DNA from: an uncultured Polaribacter sp.
GTDB taxonomy: Bacteria; Bacteroidota; Bacteroidia; Flavobacteriales; Flavobacteriaceae
Assembly: GCF_947500975.1 (NCBI RefSeq)
Contig: NZ_CANMUE010000001.1
Coordinates: 1-64,000, forward strand
Reading direction: 5' to 3'
Length of the DNA: 64,000 bases
Both the position numbers and the translations under genes were made by a program. Position 1 is the first letter of the stretch; each line of letters begins with the position of its first letter. Of this stretch, positions 1 to 9,911 are shown piece by piece. The notes beneath the pieces are model-generated. The model ran no database searches. It was not told the DNA's origin and saw nothing but the letters and a program-made list of their open reading frames with translations.

Positions 1-924
1 GGTAATATTTCATCAACGAGTAACAGTGTTACCATTACAACATTACCAGAAACAAGTTCAGATCCTTGCGCAGGAGTGGCTGCTTATAATAGCTCAACAA
101 CGTATAATTCAGGAGACAAAGTTGTTTATCAAGATGAGTTATTTCAATTAAATTCAAGCGGTGCTTGGGATAATTTAGGAGCTTGTGGTTCTATCGATGA
201 AGCTGATACCGAATCTCCAAGTACACCATTAAACTTAACATCATCTAATGTAACAACTACTGGAGTTATCTTAAACTGGACTGCTTCTACTGATAATGTA
301 AGTGTTACAGGTTATGATATTTTTCAGAATGGAATACAAGTGTATTCTATATCTGGTAGTACAAATATAGAGGTCACTAATTTAGACCCAAATACTACCT
401 ATACATTTAAAGTAAGAGCAAAAGATGAAGCAGGCAATTTCTCAGGTTTTAGTAATGAAATTACCATAACTACATTGTCTAATACAAGTTCAAATTCATG
501 TGATGGAGTTTCAACTTATAACAGTAGTATAAATTACACAACAGGAAATAAGGTGTTATACCAAGGTGTTTTATATCAATTAAACTCAAATGGAGGTTGG
601 GATAATTTAGGAGCTTGTAGTACTTCACTAGCAGATACTAATGCAGGCTATATAAGTGTAGAAAGTAGTAACGATTTAAATTCACTAGAATTAAAATTAT
701 TTCCAAACCCTGTAAAAGATTTTCTTCAAATAAAATTTAATTCAGAGTTTAATAAAAACAGTTTTATCCAGATTAAAAGTATTTTAGGTAACATTGTTTA
801 TAAATCTTCTTTAGTGAAACTTAAAGGTGTAAATAATATTAATTTAAATTTAAGTACTTTAAAAACAGGAGTCTATTTTCTAGAACTAGAAGGGTATCCA
901 GTAAAAAAAGTGATTATAAAATAG
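1..924 (+). CDS. Secreted multidomain protein, 3' part: FnIII and Cys-bounded sugar-binding-like modules, T9SS tail (5' truncated by window)
   Basis: The reading frame is open from base 1, so the real start lies upstream; the first possible start (GTG at 76) is inside a domain. Visible order: the end of one fibronectin-III domain, a 40-residue module bounded by Cys (nt 67-186), a full FnIII domain (about nt 210-475), a second copy of the module (nt 499-618), and a C-terminal Por/type IX sorting tail beginning near LKLFPNPVKD and ending KKVIIK. The module has the spaced aromatic and glycine pattern of carbohydrate-binding modules of the CBM5/12 type (YxxGxKVxYxGxLYQL, then WDNLGAC). The T9SS tail implies export across the outer membrane. 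The catalytic part, if there is one, lies outside the window, so the function is unknown; a secreted polysaccharide- or protein-degrading enzyme is a guess. A strong terminator follows. Confidence 0.85.
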   Translation, partial: GNISSTSNSVTITTLPETSSDPCAGVAAYNSSTTYNSGDKVVYQDELFQLNSSGAWDNLGACGSIDEADTESPSTPLNLTSSNVTTTGVILNWTASTDNVSVTGYDIFQNGIQVYSISGSTNIEVTNLDPNTTYTFKVRAKDEAGNFSGFSNEITITTLSNTSSNSCDGVSTYNSSINYTTGNKVLYQGVLYQLNSNGGWDNLGACSTSLADTNAGYISVESSNDLNSLELKLFPNPVKDFLQIKFNSEFNKNSFIQIKSILGNIVYKSSLVKLKGVNNINLNLSTLKTGVYFLELEGYPVKKVIIK

Positions 925-940
925 TTTTTATAATTTATAA

Positions 941-978
941 AAAAGGCCATCTAAATTAATGTTTAGATGGCCTTTTTT
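941..978 (+). terminator. Rho-independent terminator after the FnIII protein
   Basis: A 15-bp perfect inverted repeat (941-955 and 962-976) with a 6-nt loop carries GGCC in the stem and ends in a T run. It lies 17 bases after the stop codon. Confidence 0.9.
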
Positions 979-1083
979 CATTTTATTAAGGGATAAAGTT
1001 TTAAAAAGTATTGTATTGATTAATGTTTTAAGCATAATTTTTGTTTAAAAGAATGTTAACGTTTTATAATCTATTTAGTGAAT

Positions 1084-1103
1084 GAACCGTGATTGTTTCC
1101 AAA
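1084..1103 (+). repeat. Dispersed repeat A, copy 1
   Basis: GAACCGTGATTGTTTCCAAA matches the word at 4630-4649 in 18 of 20 positions. Both copies are intergenic and flank the ELWxxDGT gene in the same orientation. Confidence 0.5.
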
Positions 1104-1337
1104 GGATTCAGAAGCTTCTGAAATCAATATAACTAAAATTTAATAAAAGTACTAAATATTAACTTTTGTGTAGTTGTAGTCGTTGGTAAATTGCGTTTTG
1201 TAAAAGTAATCATGTGATTTTGACAAGAGACAATTTTCATAATGTCTAATTTTAACTATCAAATTATTATACTTTTTGAAGAATTTTAAAACATCCCCAA
1301 ACTAAATAGCTTTTAATTATGAACCATCCACAGGATA

Positions 1338-1379
1338 ATCCCTAATTTAAAATGTGTTATAATGTTCTGCGTTATGTAA
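1338..1379 (+). repeat. Dispersed repeat B, copy 1
   Basis: The segment starts ATCCCTAATTTAAAATGT and ends TTATGTAA. It aligns with 5080-5118 with about three quarters identity and a small gap, in the same orientation as repeat A. Confidence 0.45.
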
Positions 1380-1539
1380 CTTGAGCTTTGGTTAAAAGCG
1401 AAGTTCTTTCCTCAAATTTTCTTTTATTTTTTTTCTTCTCAAATGTTTCTTTAAAAATGTAATGGAATACGCTTTGCCCGAAGCGACGACAGGAGCGAAG
1501 TGGGAATGTGTATGGAATGGTATTTAATATTTATATATT

Positions 1540-1571
1540 TTAGGCTCTAAATGTAAAATAATATATATTTG
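1540..1571 (+). promoter_or_regulatory. Candidate Bacteroidetes promoter of the ELWxxDGT gene
   Basis: The -7 box TATATTTG (1564-1571) fits TAnnTTTG exactly. A weak -33 (TTAG, 1540-1543) sits 20 bases upstream. The ATG is 13 bases after the box. Confidence 0.5.
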
Positions 1572-1584
1572 AAAAAAAAACTTC

Positions 1585-4488
1585 ATGAAAAACATATACT
1601 ATTGCTCATTTTTATTAATTTTTTTATTAGCCTCAAAAGTTACATCTCAAACTTTAGACGCCACTCTTTTAGAATTAAAATTCTCAAATGATGGGTATCC
1701 AGAAAAAATGACAAAAGTTCAAAATGGTTTTTATTTTAGTTCAGAAGATGACCAATTATGGTTTTCAGATGGAACGATAGAAAATACCGTTTTAATAAAA
1801 GATTTTGATTCAGGATTATATGATGATATTTCCTCCTTAACTCCTGTTGGAACAAAAGTGTTTTTTGTTGCTGAAAATGGTAGTGATAATAGAGAATTAT
1901 GGGTATCTGATGGCACAGAAGTTGGGACTATTCAACTGACGGATAGAAATGTCGGCTTTAGTACCGAAAGTATTTATGATATTATAGAATTTAACGATAA
2001 AATCTATTTTGGTGCTTATAGTGAGGTTTATGGTTTTGAACTTTGGGTAAGTGATGGTACACCAGCAGGAACTTTTGTTTTAAAAGATATTGCTGGAACT
2101 GATAATAGTAGTAATCCAAGTGATTTCTTCGTTTTTAATGATAAATTATTTTTTAAAGCATATACTGAAGAATTTGGAAAAGAATTATGGGTTTCAGACG
2201 GAACTTCTGATGGTACAATACTATTTAAAGACATTAATGTAGGTCCAAATAGTGGAAGTAATTCCCAAGGATATATCACATTTAATCAAAATTTCTATTT
2301 TTTTGCAGATAATGGAACAACAGGTTCAGAGCTTTGGAAAAGTGATGGAACACCTGGAGGTACTTTGCTGTTAAAGGACATTCGTGCTGGTAATTTAAGT
2401 AGTTATAATGAATTGAAAGGTTCAGTATTAAATGATAAGTTAATATTTGTAGCAAACGATGGAATAAATGGTAATGAAATTTGGGAGACAAATGGAACTT
2501 TAGAAGGAACAACATTATTTAAAGATATAAATATTGGTGCAGGAAGTGGTATTTCATATGATGGGAGATTAAATTTGGTAGGAGATAAAATATTTTTTAA
2601 TGCAACAAATGGATCAAATGAGTCTGGTCTATGGGTAACAGATGGTACAAGTCAAAATACATTTTTTTTGAATGAAGCAGCACCAAATTTATTATCGGGA
2701 AATAGCACAGGTACTTTCGCAATTTATTTTGTAAATGATGTTTTATGGAAAAGTGATGGAACTATAAATGGTACAACTATCCTGTCAGAAGATATCCAAG
2801 TTACAAATATCTCTGTTTCAGACCAAAGTTATCTTGCATACGGCAATAGTATTTTTTTTAATGGAGAAAATAAAGAAAATGGTAATGAACTATGGATAAC
2901 TGATGGTACCATAGAAGGTACTAAACTATTTTTTGATGTAAATCATAGTTATGGTGTTAATGCCTCATTGCTAACATCTGTAGGTAATCGACTTTTTTTT
3001 AGAGGGAACCAATACGGCTCTTATACTCTTTGCACTTCAGATGGAACAATTGAAGGAACGAAATATCTGAATGTCAGTGAAGATGGTTTATATATTAATG
3101 AAGAATCTCAATTCTTAGATTTTAACGGTAAATTGATTTTTAGTGGCTCTGCCAATAACAAAGGATCTGAGTTATGGATTAGTGATGGTACAGAAAGTGG
3201 TACTTATATGATAAAAGACATTTTTGATGGAAATAGTAGTAGCATGAATGATTATCAAGAGTTTTCTGTGATTCAAGATCGAATTTATTTTTCAGCAAAT
3301 GACGGAATACACGGTCAAGAATTTTGGACTAGTGATGGTACACAGTCAGGAACTTATATGGTTAAAGATCTAATGTCTGGTGGAAGTTATCCACTAGATT
3401 TTGTTGAACTAGATAATCTAATATATTTTCATGCAATTAGCAATTCAGGAGATGCACTTTGGAAAAGTGATGGAACTGAAGCAGGTACAGAAATTGTAAA
3501 AAATATAAACGACATAAGACATCTTAGAGTTGTAAACAATAAGTTAGTAATAGTTGCCGAGACTTCTGGTACTTCATATGGGCCTCATGATTTATGGGTT
3601 TCAGATGGAACAACAGCTGGAACAAATCATTTAATGTCTTTTGGTGACAATATAGATAGCGACATTCAATTTATGACAATACTAAATGATGAACTTTATT
3701 TTGTAGCAAAAGAGCCATCACCTTATTATAAAGCAGTATATAAGACAGATGGAACTCTAAGTGGTACTCAACTTTTATTTTCTGACAGGAATCATCCTTT
3801 TATTAATTTAGACATAGATAATATTATAACCTGTGGTAATTACGTTTATTTTGGAGTCCAAAAGGAAGCATCATCTGATAAAGAATTATGGCGTACAGAT
3901 GGTACACAACAAGGAACAATTCCTATTGTTAGTGATGTTGGTGGAGTATTTAATTCGATAAGCGGATTAAGTTGTTTTAAAGAAAATATACTTTTTAAAC
4001 AATACGTTCAACCAGATAAACTATGGCTTTCGACAGGACAAGTAGATGAAATTTATGATTTAGATATTAATATTATTAATGGTTCTTCAAATCTAAGTTC
4101 ATTTTATTATTTTACTTCTGTTAATGATAAAATATTTTTTCAAGGTACAACTAATGAAAGTGGAGGTGAGGTATATGTTGCTTCATTAGATTTAAGTACT
4201 CTAGGTGTAGATAAGATTGATACAGTCAATGAAGTTAATAATATTAGAGTTATGGTTTATCCTAATCCATCATCAAATGGGCAACTAAATATTAAATTAT
4301 CAGATTATAATTCTATTAGTGGTTTTGACATATACGATTTATCAGGGAAAAAAATTATAAGTAAATCAAATTTAAGTTTATCAGAAGAGATGATAATTAA
4401 TTTAGAAGGTTTATCCTCGGGCTTATATATTCTCAATGTTTCTGTCTTTGGTAAAGGAAAACTTGCCACTAAATTTTTAGTAGAATAG
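1585..4488 (+). CDS. Secreted ELWxxDGT-repeat protein with T9SS sorting domain
   Basis: A 967-residue protein with an N-terminal signal peptide (cut after about residue 21). It carries about 16 recognisable copies plus one degenerate copy of the (E)LWxSDGTxxGT repeat, spaced roughly 45-60 residues apart. The C-terminal tail has the type IX secretion pattern (VYPNPSSNG... then IYDLSGK and a GLY segment). ELWxxDGT repeats form beta-propeller-like extracellular domains of unknown function in Bacteroidetes and myxobacteria. No catalytic motif was seen. The protein is probably cell-surface or secreted, with an adhesive or binding role as a guess. The gene stands alone between two repeat-bearing gaps and has its own promoter, so it may be a movable or lineage-specific surface gene. 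Confidence 0.9.
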   Translation: MKNIYYCSFLLIFLLASKVTSQTLDATLLELKFSNDGYPEKMTKVQNGFYFSSEDDQLWFSDGTIENTVLIKDFDSGLYDDISSLTPVGTKVFFVAENGSDNRELWVSDGTEVGTIQLTDRNVGFSTESIYDIIEFNDKIYFGAYSEVYGFELWVSDGTPAGTFVLKDIAGTDNSSNPSDFFVFNDKLFFKAYTEEFGKELWVSDGTSDGTILFKDINVGPNSGSNSQGYITFNQNFYFFADNGTTGSELWKSDGTPGGTLLLKDIRAGNLSSYNELKGSVLNDKLIFVANDGINGNEIWETNGTLEGTTLFKDINIGAGSGISYDGRLNLVGDKIFFNATNGSNESGLWVTDGTSQNTFFLNEAAPNLLSGNSTGTFAIYFVNDVLWKSDGTINGTTILSEDIQVTNISVSDQSYLAYGNSIFFNGENKENGNELWITDGTIEGTKLFFDVNHSYGVNASLLTSVGNRLFFRGNQYGSYTLCTSDGTIEGTKYLNVSEDGLYINEESQFLDFNGKLIFSGSANNKGSELWISDGTESGTYMIKDIFDGNSSSMNDYQEFSVIQDRIYFSANDGIHGQEFWTSDGTQSGTYMVKDLMSGGSYPLDFVELDNLIYFHAISNSGDALWKSDGTEAGTEIVKNINDIRHLRVVNNKLVIVAETSGTSYGPHDLWVSDGTTAGTNHLMSFGDNIDSDIQFMTILNDELYFVAKEPSPYYKAVYKTDGTLSGTQLLFSDRNHPFINLDIDNIITCGNYVYFGVQKEASSDKELWRTDGTQQGTIPIVSDVGGVFNSISGLSCFKENILFKQYVQPDKLWLSTGQVDEIYDLDINIINGSSNLSSFYYFTSVNDKIFFQGTTNESGGEVYVASLDLSTLGVDKIDTVNEVNNIRVMVYPNPSSNGQLNIKLSDYNSISGFDIYDLSGKKIISKSNLSLSEEMIINLEGLSSGLYILNVSVFGKGKLATKFLVE

Positions 4489-4629
4489 AGTAAACTTAGG
4501 TTAAAATAATAGGCGAAAGAGCGTACATATTTTAGAGATCTAGTAATACATATTCTTAAGAATAACTAGGCTAAAGGCTAGTTCAAAGCAATCTTAATCA
4601 ATTACAATGTTTTCTAAAATATAGCAATT

Positions 4630-4649
4630 GAGCCGTAATTGTTTCCAAA
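4630..4649 (+). repeat. Dispersed repeat A, copy 2
   Basis: GAGCCGTAATTGTTTCCAAA differs from copy 1 at 1084-1103 in two positions. Confidence 0.5.
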
Positions 4650-4887
4650 ATTATATGTGAGCCTTGATTTTTTTGTTTCTTTTTTTATCAAGAAAAAAAG
4701 ATAATAAAGCATTAATAGTCACAATTTCAAATTTCAGTTTTAAATGTTCTTAACAGCTCAAATCAAAAAAGGTTAAATAATAGCACAATTAGAGCAAGTG
4801 TATAGAAATTTATTTTTCTTAAATTTTATACTCTTGTGGCAAACTAACGAAAAACTTGTAAAAAAAAATTATAACGAGAATTTCCTC

Positions 4888-4931
4888 GCTAACGTAAAGT
4901 TTAATAGAATCTAAAAAGTTAGCTTTTTTTT
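4888..4931 (+). terminator. Weak terminator-like hairpin
   Basis: The arms GCTAAC (4888-4893) and GTTAGC (4918-4923) are followed by a run of T. The 24-nt loop and short stem make this uncertain, and it is about 400 bases from the preceding stop. Confidence 0.3.
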
Positions 4932-5079
4932 GCGTTGGCAAGCGATGGATAATTGTGTTTTAAAAAATTAATGCGATAGCATAATTATTTTAAAAAAGCA
5001 ATCGAGCGTTTGGTAGCTGCAATTTTACATAACGGCTAATTATAGTTACAAACAGCAAAATGTTTATTATTTAGTACTA

Positions 5080-5133
<54 letters not shown>

Positions 5134-5143
5134 AACACATGCA

Positions 5144-5956
5144 CTACATACTCTGAGTATAAAAATTATAATCTTTTAAAATAATGTCTATAAACTCTTT
5201 ATCGGTTTTATGTAAAGGTTTAATATCCGTAACTTCTAATATTTTTGAGCGTAATTTTATTAATGTTTTATAATCATTAAATTTAGAAGCAGTTTTAAAT
5301 GTTTCTTTAATAATACGTGCATCATTATCAGATAATTTAATAACATTTGGATATGTTGGCATGTAATTATCCTTTAAAATTTCAATTATGGTTTCAGAAA
5401 AATTGATACGATCTTTTAAAGAAATAACAATTGTATTAGCAATAATATCACCAAAACGTTGCCCTTTATCAGTAAATATGATCAACAAAAAACCAACTAA
5501 TTTACCAAAGAGAAAGAAAATCCATAATAAAATAAATTGATCGCTTAAACCTAACGATACAATATAAATAAAGATGAGCATAAATAAGTTAAAATCTACA
5601 ACTCGTAAAAACCATCTAATAATATAATCTGAAACTGTAGGTTTAAAACCATCAATATTTATCACTTTAATTTTTAACAAACGTTTTCCTAAAGTTTGCC
5701 CATCCATTAAAATTTCTGTGTACAAAGAGTAAAAAGTAATCGGTAAAAAAAACAGAATATCTAATGCTTTTATAGACCAACGATCTCCTCCTGTTGCACT
5801 ATCAAACAAAGAAAAATTGAAGAAATAAATACAGAAATAAAAGTATCCAAACTTAACAATGTTATCTACGACAAATGCTATAAGTCTTTCAAAAGTGTTA
5901 GCAACTGTAAATTTAATGTTTACATTTTGTGCTGTTTTTATTTGGAGTGTTTTCAT
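5144..5956 (-). CDS. RDD family integral membrane protein
   Basis: A 270-residue protein starting at ATG (MKTLQIKTAQ). The TTG eight codons upstream is less likely because it would push to within one base of the divergent start at 5980. The N-terminal half is an RDD domain: FERLIAFVVDN with the Arg and Asp of the family, then hydrophobic helices, then MDGQTLGKRLLKIKVI, the typical RDD loop. A cytoplasmic C-terminal tail of about 90 residues follows. RDD proteins are poorly understood and some are ion antiporters. It is divergent from the SpoIIM/MoxR operon with only 23 bases between starts. This RDD-SpoIIM pairing is common in Bacteroidetes and suggests linked function and shared regulation. 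Confidence 0.85.
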   Translation of the reverse strand: MKTLQIKTAQNVNIKFTVANTFERLIAFVVDNIVKFGYFYFCIYFFNFSLFDSATGGDRWSIKALDILFFLPITFYSLYTEILMDGQTLGKRLLKIKVINIDGFKPTVSDYIIRWFLRVVDFNLFMLIFIYIVSLGLSDQFILLWIFFLFGKLVGFLLIIFTDKGQRFGDIIANTIVISLKDRINFSETIIEILKDNYMPTYPNVIKLSDNDARIIKETFKTASKFNDYKTLIKLRSKILEVTDIKPLHKTDKEFIDIILKDYNFYTQSM

Positions 5957-5979
5957 GCAATGTTTAAATTCGCTCTGCA

Positions 5980-6945
5980 ATGAGAGAGGTCGCTTTTATA
6001 AAGCAAAATAAAGAAAAATGGCTTGAATTTGAACAACTAATTTCAAATAAAAAGAAAAAAAGTCCAGATAAGATAGCAAATTTGCATATAAAAATCATGA
6101 ATGATTTGGTATATGCACAAACTTATTACCCAAAAAGTAAGGTAACTTTATATTTAAATAAATTAGCAAAAACTAGTTTTGATAAGGTTTACGACTCTAA
6201 AAGAAATTCTAAAAATCCTTTTTTAGAGTTCTTTTTTGACAAGGTACCACTACTCTGCTTTACTTACAGAAAATACATTTACATTTCATTTATTTTCTTT
6301 TTCATTTGCTTTTTTATAGGATTACTTTCTACTTTTAATGATGAATCTTTTGCCAGACAAATTCTTGGAAACTCATATGTAGATCAAACTTTAGAAAATA
6401 TTGAAAGTGGTGATGCCATGGCTATTTACAAAAGTGGTAGCAATTGGGGAACTTTTATTGGTATTTATGACAATAACCAAAGAGTTGGATTAAATATGTT
6501 TTTATCGGGCTTGTTTTTAGGAATCGGAACAGGTTTTTACATTGTGTATAATGCAATTATGGTAGCTGTTTTTCAAGCTTTTTTTTACCAACATAATAGT
6601 TTATTTGATAGTTTAAAAGGTATTTGGATTCATGGAACTTATGAAATTTTTGGGATGATTATAGAAGCTGCTGCCGGATATATTATTGGTGCAAGTATTT
6701 TGTTTCCAGGAACTTTAAAGCGTTTTAATTCTTTTAAAAAAGGTGTTAGAGACGCTTTTTATATATTTATAAGTACAATTCCGTTTACAATTATAGCGGC
6801 TTTTTTAGAAGGATATATTACTCGTTACTCTAATAAAATGCCTACAATTTTATGTTTTGCTATAATATTTTTTAGTTTGATTACTATCAGTTATTATTAT
6901 TTAATATTACCTTTTAAGGTGGCTAAAAATCATAATTTAAGATAA
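5980..6945 (+). CDS. Stage II sporulation protein M family membrane protein
   Basis: A 321-residue protein. The charged N-terminal about 95 residues (REVAFIKQNKEKWLEFEQLI... YAQTYYPKS) are followed by a SpoIIM-like domain of about five transmembrane segments. These include the conserved HGTYEIFGMIIEAAAGY region near residue 215. The family is named after a Bacillus engulfment protein, but in non-sporulating Bacteroidetes it is part of the RDD/MoxR/DUF58 cluster and has no sporulation role; its real job is unknown. The stop overlaps the next start by one base (TAATG), which indicates translational coupling. Confidence 0.85.
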   Translation: MREVAFIKQNKEKWLEFEQLISNKKKKSPDKIANLHIKIMNDLVYAQTYYPKSKVTLYLNKLAKTSFDKVYDSKRNSKNPFLEFFFDKVPLLCFTYRKYIYISFIFFFICFFIGLLSTFNDESFARQILGNSYVDQTLENIESGDAMAIYKSGSNWGTFIGIYDNNQRVGLNMFLSGLFLGIGTGFYIVYNAIMVAVFQAFFYQHNSLFDSLKGIWIHGTYEIFGMIIEAAAGYIIGASILFPGTLKRFNSFKKGVRDAFYIFISTIPFTIIAAFLEGYITRYSNKMPTILCFAIIFFSLITISYYYLILPFKVAKNHNLR

Positions 6946-7676
6946 TGAAAAAAGGAATTTACTTATTACTTTTTTTGTTTACTTATGTTGGGTTTGCTCA
7001 AGATACAAGTCAAAATGTAGTTGAAATAAAAACAGATACTACAGTAACTATTACGTATCACAAAGATTTTAAAATTAGTGAAAAAAGAGCTTTTGATACT
7101 GATTTAAAAGAGAAATATTCTGGTAAAGAGTTTATTTATATTGAAAAAGAGAAAAAGAAACAGACTCCCAAAAAAACAGACTCCACTCCTATTAATGAAG
7201 AACTAATTAAATTCATTCTTTTTTTTATGAAAAAAATATTTCCTTTTCTTTTAGGAGGATTTATTATTTTCTTGATTTTAAAAGCCTTTTTAGGTTTTAA
7301 AATAGACTTTTGGAAATCAGCAAAAAAGTCTCAAATATTATCAAAAAAGTTAGTTTATGAAGACGATGATATTCATGAAATAAATTTAGAAGATTTACTT
7401 AAAAAAGCATTAGAAAATAATGATTATCGATTAGCAATTAGATATTATTATTTATCGGTTTTAAAATTATTATCAAACAAAAAACTTATAGAATATCACA
7501 AAGACAAAACCAATACAGAATACCTTTTTGAAATAAAAGACAACGATTTTAAAAAACAGTTTTCATATTTAACATATGTATATACCTATGTTTGGTATGG
7601 AGAGTTTTTTATTGATGAACAACACTTTTTAGTGGTAAAAAAGAAATATCAACAGTTTATAAAATCGATTGTTTGA
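6945..7676 (+). CDS. DUF4129 domain-containing membrane protein
   Basis: A 243-residue protein with a signal peptide (ending near GFAQ, residue 19), a short periplasmic stretch, and one transmembrane helix at about residues 88-110. The cytoplasmic C-terminal DUF4129 region is recognised by YYLSVLKLL... TNTEYLFEI and YVWYGEFFIDEQHF. The function is not known. Its place between SpoIIM and DUF4350, upstream of MoxR and DUF58, is the standard Bacteroidetes order. Starts and stops overlap by one base on both sides (TAATG and TGATG), so it is surely co-transcribed. Confidence 0.85.
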   Translation: MKKGIYLLLFLFTYVGFAQDTSQNVVEIKTDTTVTITYHKDFKISEKRAFDTDLKEKYSGKEFIYIEKEKKKQTPKKTDSTPINEELIKFILFFMKKIFPFLLGGFIIFLILKAFLGFKIDFWKSAKKSQILSKKLVYEDDDIHEINLEDLLKKALENNDYRLAIRYYYLSVLKLLSNKKLIEYHKDKTNTEYLFEIKDNDFKKQFSYLTYVYTYVWYGEFFIDEQHFLVVKKKYQQFIKSIV

Positions 7677-8887
7677 TGTTTAAAAGCAAAATACAAATAT
7701 TAATCTTTTTATTTACATTACTACACTTAACAAGTTGTAATAAAACAAATTGGAGTGAAAATTTTAGAGAAAAAGAAAAAAGTCCTTTTGGCACTTATAT
7801 CATTTTTAATGAAGCTGAAAACTTATTTAAAAATGAAGGTAAAATTTATTTAAAAAATAATTTTTATGACTACTTAGACAAAAACTATAATACGACTACA
7901 GAAGGTTTTGGAAATTATATTTGTATAAAAGATAATGCTTACAAACTTACTAAAGATGGTGTTGAAAGTCTACTCTCTTTTGTTGATGATGGCAATTCTG
8001 CTTTTATTTCTTTAAATTATTTTAGTAAAAATTTAAAAGAAGCTTTAGAAATTACAACTAATAATTTAGACAAAAATGTGTATGATGATAGTAAGTTAAG
8101 GGAGTTAAAAGGGGAATATTATTTAGAAAATAGGGGTTTTAAAAATCAACCTTTTACGTTTGATAGAAATAGTAGAAGACATTATTTTATCACTTATAAT
8201 AAAAAAACAGCCATCGTTTTAGGAACCACAAAAATTGATGGTGAAAAACTACCAAATTTTTTAAAGATTTATCACGGTAAAGGTTCTATGTATGTACATA
8301 CAAATCCTATTGCTTTTACAAATTATTACTTGTTAAAAGACAAAGAAAATTATGTCGAAAATGTGTTTTCTTATCTGCCTTCATCAACCTTAATTTGGGA
8401 TCCACAAATAAAGAAAAGCAAGTTTTCTAATCAAAAAGATCAAGATAATAAATCTGTGTTTAAATTCTTTTTAGAACACGAAGCCTTAACTTGGTTTTTA
8501 GTGGTTTCTTTAATTGGTTTACTCCTTTTTATGTTGTTTAATGCACGAAGAAAACAAAGAGTAATTCCTGAAATTAATCCTTTAGAAAACACAACTTTAG
8601 ATTTTACACAAACCATATCTAGCCTGTATTTAAAAGAAAATGATCATAAAAATTTAGTTGATAAAAAAATAGCTTTTTTCTTAGAAAAAGTAAGAAGTAA
8701 ATACTTATTAAATACCAATAATTTAAATAAGGATTTTATTAATAAACTAGCATTAAAATCGGGTAATAAAATACATCAAACAAAATATTTAATCAATACA
8801 ATTATCACTTTAAATAGAAAAGAAGAATGTTCTGCCGAAGAACTATTAGTCTTGCATAAAATGATTGACAACTTTTTTAAAAAATAA
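7676..8887 (+). CDS. DUF4350 domain-containing lipoprotein
   Basis: A 403-residue protein. The ATG at 7676 overlaps the upstream TGA and is preferred over the TTG one codon earlier. The lipobox LTSC places the acylated Cys at residue 21. A DUF4350-like periplasmic domain of about 230 residues follows, including the motif GKGSMYVHTNPIAFTNYYLL. Next come one transmembrane helix near residues 265-285 and a cytoplasmic alpha-helical tail. Proteins of this family always sit in MoxR/DUF58 operons; the biochemical role is unknown. It lies 7 bases upstream of the MoxR ATPase start. Confidence 0.8.
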   Translation: MFKSKIQILIFLFTLLHLTSCNKTNWSENFREKEKSPFGTYIIFNEAENLFKNEGKIYLKNNFYDYLDKNYNTTTEGFGNYICIKDNAYKLTKDGVESLLSFVDDGNSAFISLNYFSKNLKEALEITTNNLDKNVYDDSKLRELKGEYYLENRGFKNQPFTFDRNSRRHYFITYNKKTAIVLGTTKIDGEKLPNFLKIYHGKGSMYVHTNPIAFTNYYLLKDKENYVENVFSYLPSSTLIWDPQIKKSKFSNQKDQDNKSVFKFFLEHEALTWFLVVSLIGLLLFMLFNARRKQRVIPEINPLENTTLDFTQTISSLYLKENDHKNLVDKKIAFFLEKVRSKYLLNTNNLNKDFINKLALKSGNKIHQTKYLINTIITLNRKEECSAEELLVLHKMIDNFFKK

Positions 8888-8894
8888 AAAAATT

Positions 8895-9899
8895 ATGGAA
8901 ATTCAAAATAACGAATCAACATCAGAAAACATTGAATTTAACAACAGGTTAGATTTGTCTGAATTACAAGAAACTGTTTTTAAAATTAAGCAGCAATTAC
9001 AAAAAGTAATTGTTGGTCAAAAAGAAATGATGGATTTATTAATCGTTTCCATTTTAGCAAATGGGCATGTTCTAATTGAAGGTGTTCCTGGCGTTGCCAA
9101 AACAATTACAGCAAAATTACTCTCAAAAACTATTGAAGTAGATTTTAGTAGAATTCAATTTACACCAGATTTAATGCCTTCAGATATTTTAGGAACATCT
9201 GTTTTTAATGTGAAAAATACAGAGTTTGAGTTTCAAAAAGGCCCTATTTTTTCGAACATGATTTTAATTGATGAAATTAACAGAGCGCCAGCAAAAACAC
9301 AAGCTGCTTTGTTTGAAGTTATGGAAGAAAAACAAGTAACAATTGATGGAAAAACGTATAAAATGGACGAACCTTTTATGGTTTTAGCAACTCAGAACCC
9401 TATTGAGCAAGAAGGAACTTATAGATTACCAGAAGCACAATTAGATCGTTTTTTATTCAAAATAAGTGTTGATTACCCAAATGCGGATGAAGAATTAGAA
9501 ATAATTATAAAGGAACAAGCTTTAGAAAATACAACAAAAATTGGCAAAATAGAACCTATTATTAAAGGTGAAAAAATAATTGAATATAGAGGCTTGGTAA
9601 AACAAATTAAAACTGAAGAAAACTTACTAAAATACATTGCCAATATTGTTGTAAACACACGTTCTAACTCGTTTTTATATTTAGGAGCTTCACCAAGAGC
9701 AAGTATTGCAATTTTAGGGGCATCTAAAGCATTTGCTGCAATTGAAGGTAGAGATTTTGTAACACCAGAAGACATTAAAAGAGCTACAATTCCTGTTTTA
9801 CAGCACAGAGTTATTGTGACGCCAGAAAGAGAAATGGAAGGCTTAACAAGCAAGCAAATAGTTGAGCAAATTATTGAAGCAGTTGAAATTCCTAGATAG
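8895..9899 (+). CDS. MoxR family AAA+ ATPase
   Basis: A 334-residue protein starting at ATG (MEIQNNES), chosen because extension upstream would run into the DUF4350 gene. The Walker A GVPGVAKT is at residues 63-70 and the Walker B MILIDEINRAP has its DE at 126-127. Sensor and arginine-finger segments are normal (TQNPIEQEGTY, LPEAQLDRFLF, GASPRASI). MoxR ATPases act as chaperone-like remodelers and usually work with a vWA-domain partner; here the partner would be the DUF58 protein just downstream. Length is normal for the family. The operon context matches the Bat/aerotolerance-like loci of Bacteroidetes, but BatA/BatB vWA proteins are not present in this window. Confidence 0.93.
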   Translation: MEIQNNESTSENIEFNNRLDLSELQETVFKIKQQLQKVIVGQKEMMDLLIVSILANGHVLIEGVPGVAKTITAKLLSKTIEVDFSRIQFTPDLMPSDILGTSVFNVKNTEFEFQKGPIFSNMILIDEINRAPAKTQAALFEVMEEKQVTIDGKTYKMDEPFMVLATQNPIEQEGTYRLPEAQLDRFLFKISVDYPNADEELEIIIKEQALENTTKIGKIEPIIKGEKIIEYRGLVKQIKTEENLLKYIANIVVNTRSNSFLYLGASPRASIAILGASKAFAAIEGRDFVTPEDIKRATIPVLQHRVIVTPEREMEGLTSKQIVEQIIEAVEIPR

Positions 9900-9911
9900 T
9901 TGTTTAATGGC

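Larger units (their letters stand above)
979..1584. other. Gene-poor intergenic region with dispersed-repeat fragments
   Basis: No credible ORF is seen in about 600 bases. The region holds a 20-nt word at 1084-1103 and a roughly 40-nt word at 1338-1379 that both recur, diverged, in the gap at 4489-5143 on the other side of the next gene. A locally GC-richer patch at about 1469-1520 (GCCCGAAGCG... GGAGCGAAGTGGG) looks unlike its surroundings and may be a relic. The end of the gap carries the promoter of the next gene. Confidence 0.5.

Noticed and set aside
9473..9853. 126-codon minus-strand ORF
   Set aside because: Lies wholly inside the MoxR gene, no domain, and codon pattern of an antisense shadow.
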